This document shows positions 62,197 through 64,000 of a stretch of 64,000 nucleotides of DNA, one piece after another. Location of the stretch: assembly GCA_023414355.1 (NCBI GenBank), contig JAEZOB010000031.1, positions 1 to 64,000 of the forward strand. The letters are read 5' to 3'. Under the pieces are notes generated by a model. That model was given only the letters and a program-made list of their open reading frames with translations, made no database searches and was not told the origin of the DNA. Origin of the DNA: Bacillota bacterium. GTDB lineage: Bacteria > Bacillota > Clostridia > Lachnospirales > Lachnospiraceae. Within the stretch, counting starts at the first letter, position 1, and every line of letters starts with the position of its first letter. A program made the position numbers and the translations under genes.

Positions 62197-62222
62197 GTTC
62201 GCAATTGATAACGATTGTGAAC
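62197..62222. promoter_or_regulatory. Inverted repeat between two minus-strand genes
   Basis: GTTCGCAAT and ATTGTGAAC pair at 8 of 9 positions around an 8-nt centre. It resembles a LacI-type operator in shape only. It sits just downstream of the 124-aa gene, so a role is uncertain. Confidence 0.3.
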
Positions 62223-62228
62223 GTATAT

Positions 62229-62603
62229 TCAGGTGTCAATAACAGCAACCTGATACTCGTCTTCATATATTATTCTACCTATAAAATCCGTATAGACAAT
62301 ATCAAAAGCAACGTTATGTTTCTTAAATAAACCCATAATAGGTTTTAATTTTTCAAACATATGAGCTGTATTATCCACCTTAAAATATGTAATTGCCCCA
62401 ATAGAATTATCATCATAATATATAGGGGGTTCCAGCAAGTTATCCTTAAACCATTGATCTATATTAATAAATAATATCTTGTCATCCTCACTAAAAATCT
62501 CATTCCGAATAAGCCTCCAACCAAGCGAAAAAATGCCTACGGGTTTTTTTGTTCTATAAGATAGGTCTCTACCCTGGATTCTCATGTAATTTGCTACGTT
62601 CAT
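62229..62603 (-). CDS. Hypothetical protein
   Basis: This 124-aa protein begins MNVANYMRIQGRDLSYRTKKPVG. It has mixed alpha/beta character and no membrane segment. Segments such as KILFINIDQWFKDNL and AFDIVYTDFIGRIIYEDEYQVAVIDT suggest a folded domain, but no family is recognised. A good AGGAGG site lies eight bases before the ATG on the minus strand. It is the next gene upstream of the epimerase. Confidence 0.65.
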   Translation of the reverse strand: MNVANYMRIQGRDLSYRTKKPVGIFSLGWRLIRNEIFSEDDKILFINIDQWFKDNLLEPPIYYDDNSIGAITYFKVDNTAHMFEKLKPIMGLFKKHNVAFDIVYTDFIGRIIYEDEYQVAVIDT

Positions 62604-62875
62604 ACTTTTCCTCCTGTACTAATTAGTAATTCACAATCGCCACCAACTACGAAGTATTATCATCCTTGATGCCCATATGTTAATAAACATAATGAGAATT
62701 TCACTCTTAACACTTAGCTACCTTGTTGCTCATTTTATTCATTCATATTTATCTTGTAGTTATTTAATCTGATGACATAAAGAGACAAAACATCCAAAAT
62801 CAAAAGAATTTTTGATATTCGTCCCCTAGTCCATCGATTCTTTGTCCGCGGTACTGATATATTGTTTTGCTTCCA
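62604..62875. other. Non-coding gap in the accessory tail
   Basis: These 272 AT-rich bases hold a weak minus-strand hairpin (ATCAAAA with TTTTGAT, 62799-62816) with four T, possibly a terminator for the 103-aa gene. No gene or RNA was seen. Confidence 0.35.
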
Positions 62876-63187
62876 TTACTTTTCGAAATAAACGTTTATT
62901 TCTTGCCAGCATTTCATTTTTCCAATAAGTCTTGGCAAAATAAAACTTAATGTTCTATATTCATTAGTAATTACCTTCACTTGACTTATGTCATATGTAA
63001 AAAATCCATTTTTGCATAAATACATTTCGTCATAATAATACGCTCTCATTTCTGTCCTAGCCATAAAGAAAAACTCTAGTGTTTTAGAAAGATCACTTCC
63101 ACAAATGTTTATATTTAAAATTTCTGTTTCAATCAACGTATTAATATAATCAATTTGCTTGAAATTAATATGATGAACCATTTTCAT
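62876..63187 (-). CDS. Hypothetical protein, unknown
   Basis: This 103-aa protein (MKMVHHINFKQIDYINTLIETEILNINICG at the N-terminus, ending WQEINVYFEK) has no recognisable family. A stop codon lies two codons before the ATG and no clear ribosome-binding site is visible, so it could be a decayed or truncated gene. It follows the ZIP transporter by 56 bases on the same strand. Confidence 0.45.
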   Translation of the reverse strand: MKMVHHINFKQIDYINTLIETEILNINICGSDLSKTLEFFFMARTEMRAYYYDEMYLCKNGFFTYDISQVKVITNEYRTLSFILPRLIGKMKCWQEINVYFEK

Positions 63188-63243
63188 GAACTAGAATTGA
63201 GACTTCTATGATCTTTCATCGTGGTAAATAGTATTAATAATAG

Positions 63244-64000
63244 TTACATAAACACAAGTAAGCTGATTGACATTACTATCATACCTGCTATAAGTCCGTA
63301 AATTGAATAATGGTGCTCGCCATATTCTCTCGCTGTTGGTAAAAGTTCATCTAATGAAATAAAAACCATAATTCCAGCTATCGCTCCAAACAATACCCCA
63401 AAGACAAAATCATTAAGTACTTGCATTAAAATGAGATATGCTATTAGTGCTCCTGCTGGCTCAGCTAGTCCTGATAAAAACGATACCCGTAATGCCTTCC
63501 TTTTACTCCCAGAAGCACAATATATTGGTATCGCTACAGAAATTCCTTCCGGAATATTATGTATTGCTACTGCTATAGCGATAGCTATGCCAAAAGATGG
63601 ATTATGTATTGAAGACATGAATGTAGCCATACCTTCAGGGAAATTATGTATAGCTATTATAAGTGCCGTAAATACTCCAGTTCGCATTAACTTTTTATTA
63701 GCACTCAAATTACATACTGCATCAATCTCTTCGATTTTGTGCATTTCGTGAGGATTCTCAAATGAAGGTACAAATTTATCAATAATTGCAATTAATAGCA
63801 TCCCTGCAAAAAACGAAGCAACATTAACCCAAGATCCAACAGTCTTACCCATACTGGATATCAATAATTCTCTAGAACTAGGAAATATCTTTACAAATGA
63901 TATGTATATCATTACGCCTGCTGAAAACCCTAATGCAATTGATATGAGTTTAGTATTTGTTTTTTTAAATAATACAATAAGAAGTCCACCGATTCCTGTA
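63244..64000 (-). CDS. ZIP-family metal transporter, partial (ZupT-like)
   Basis: The gene continues beyond the window: the frame is open upstream of ATG 63912 to the edge, adding TGIGGLLIVLFKKTNTKLIS and ALGFSAGVM, a typical ZupT N-terminal helix. Visible length is about 251 aa, with six or more membrane helices. The metal-site motifs HNFPEGMA and HNIPEGIS are intact. A variable loop (about 20-30 residues) with His and Glu follows DKFVPSFE. It would import zinc, iron or manganese. The 5' end is missing here. Confidence 0.9.
   Translation of the reverse strand, partial: TGIGGLLIVLFKKTNTKLISIALGFSAGVMIYISFVKIFPSSRELLISSMGKTVGSWVNVASFFAGMLLIAIIDKFVPSFENPHEMHKIEEIDAVCNLSANKKLMRTGVFTALIIAIHNFPEGMATFMSSIHNPSFGIAIAIAVAIHNIPEGISVAIPIYCASGSKRKALRVSFLSGLAEPAGALIAYLILMQVLNDFVFGVLFGAIAGIMVFISLDELLPTAREYGEHHYSIYGLIAGMIVMSISLLVFM

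Noticed and set aside
62197..62222. lac-operator-like site
   Set aside because: Only one half resembles the lac operator, no LacI-family gene is near, and the position downstream of a gene does not fit an operator well; it is kept only as a low-confidence inverted repeat.

Overview
The window is a chromosomal segment of a spore-forming Firmicute, most likely a member of the Lachnospiraceae (Clostridium cluster XIVa). The evidence is spoIVA, MinCDE together with MreBCD and DivIVA, Shine-Dalgarno sites of the GGAGG type, frequent TTG and GTG starts, and a Bacillus/Clostridium-type order of housekeeping genes. Nearly everything from 0 to 54.5 kb is co-oriented on the + strand in long operons. 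No rRNA, tRNA, insertion sequence, phage module or CRISPR array was seen.

Layout. (1) 0-3.7 kb: a four-gene biotin-dependent carboxyltransferase operon (12S-like, OadG-like, biotin carrier, 5S-like). (2) 4.0-6.2 kb: a hybrid sensor kinase with a separate HPt protein. (3) 6.3-14.2 kb: the ylxM-ffh-rpsP-khpA-rimM-trmD-rplS-lepB-rbgA-rnhB-ylqH-yraN translation and secretion cluster. (4) 14.2-22.7 kb: pgeF, a DUF512 radical-SAM-like protein, der-plsY-gpsA, spoIVA and an exported NlpC/P60 hydrolase. (5) 22.9-33.4 kb: a membrane-anchored MutS-like ATPase, rnhA, mutS, mutL, miaA and a methionine gamma-lyase-family protein. (6) 33.6-45.6 kb: a cell-shape and division block with DUF4321, radC, mreBCD, a large PBP2, minCDE, rodA, mgsA, a lipoprotein D,D-carboxypeptidase, a small P-loop protein and a DUF378 protein. 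(7) 46-54.5 kb: a sepF-divIVA block with an HlyD-like protein, ylmE, sepF, ylmH, divIVA, aroB, lspA, rluD and an AAA ATPase. (8) 54.5-64 kb: a lower-GC accessory tail with an orphan BlaI-type repressor, an ABM-like protein, divergent lacZ and araC genes, a repeat field, a frameshifted gene remnant, an epimerase, two unknown genes and a ZIP metal transporter cut by the window edge.

The most unusual content is non-coding. Two long fold-back elements lie between genes: a 229-bp one after the MutS-like gene and a 123-bp one inside minC-minD. Five sets of short tandem or spaced direct repeats with unrelated units (22, 8, about 33, about 16 and about 30 bp) fill gaps, including the mutS-mutL gap. 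The array after miaA seems to have grown from the end of the gene. At 60.7-60.9 kb, four dyad sites of the form TTGAC-N10-GTCAA are spaced at about 30-bp multiples and include a perfect 42-bp palindrome. This is the strongest candidate for an undescribed binding or replication-type element. A 13-bp inverted repeat straddles the predicted transcription start of ylxM-ffh and covers its ribosome-binding site, and a BlaI-type operator lies before the blaI-like gene.

All functional calls come from reading motifs and gene order by eye; no database search was run.
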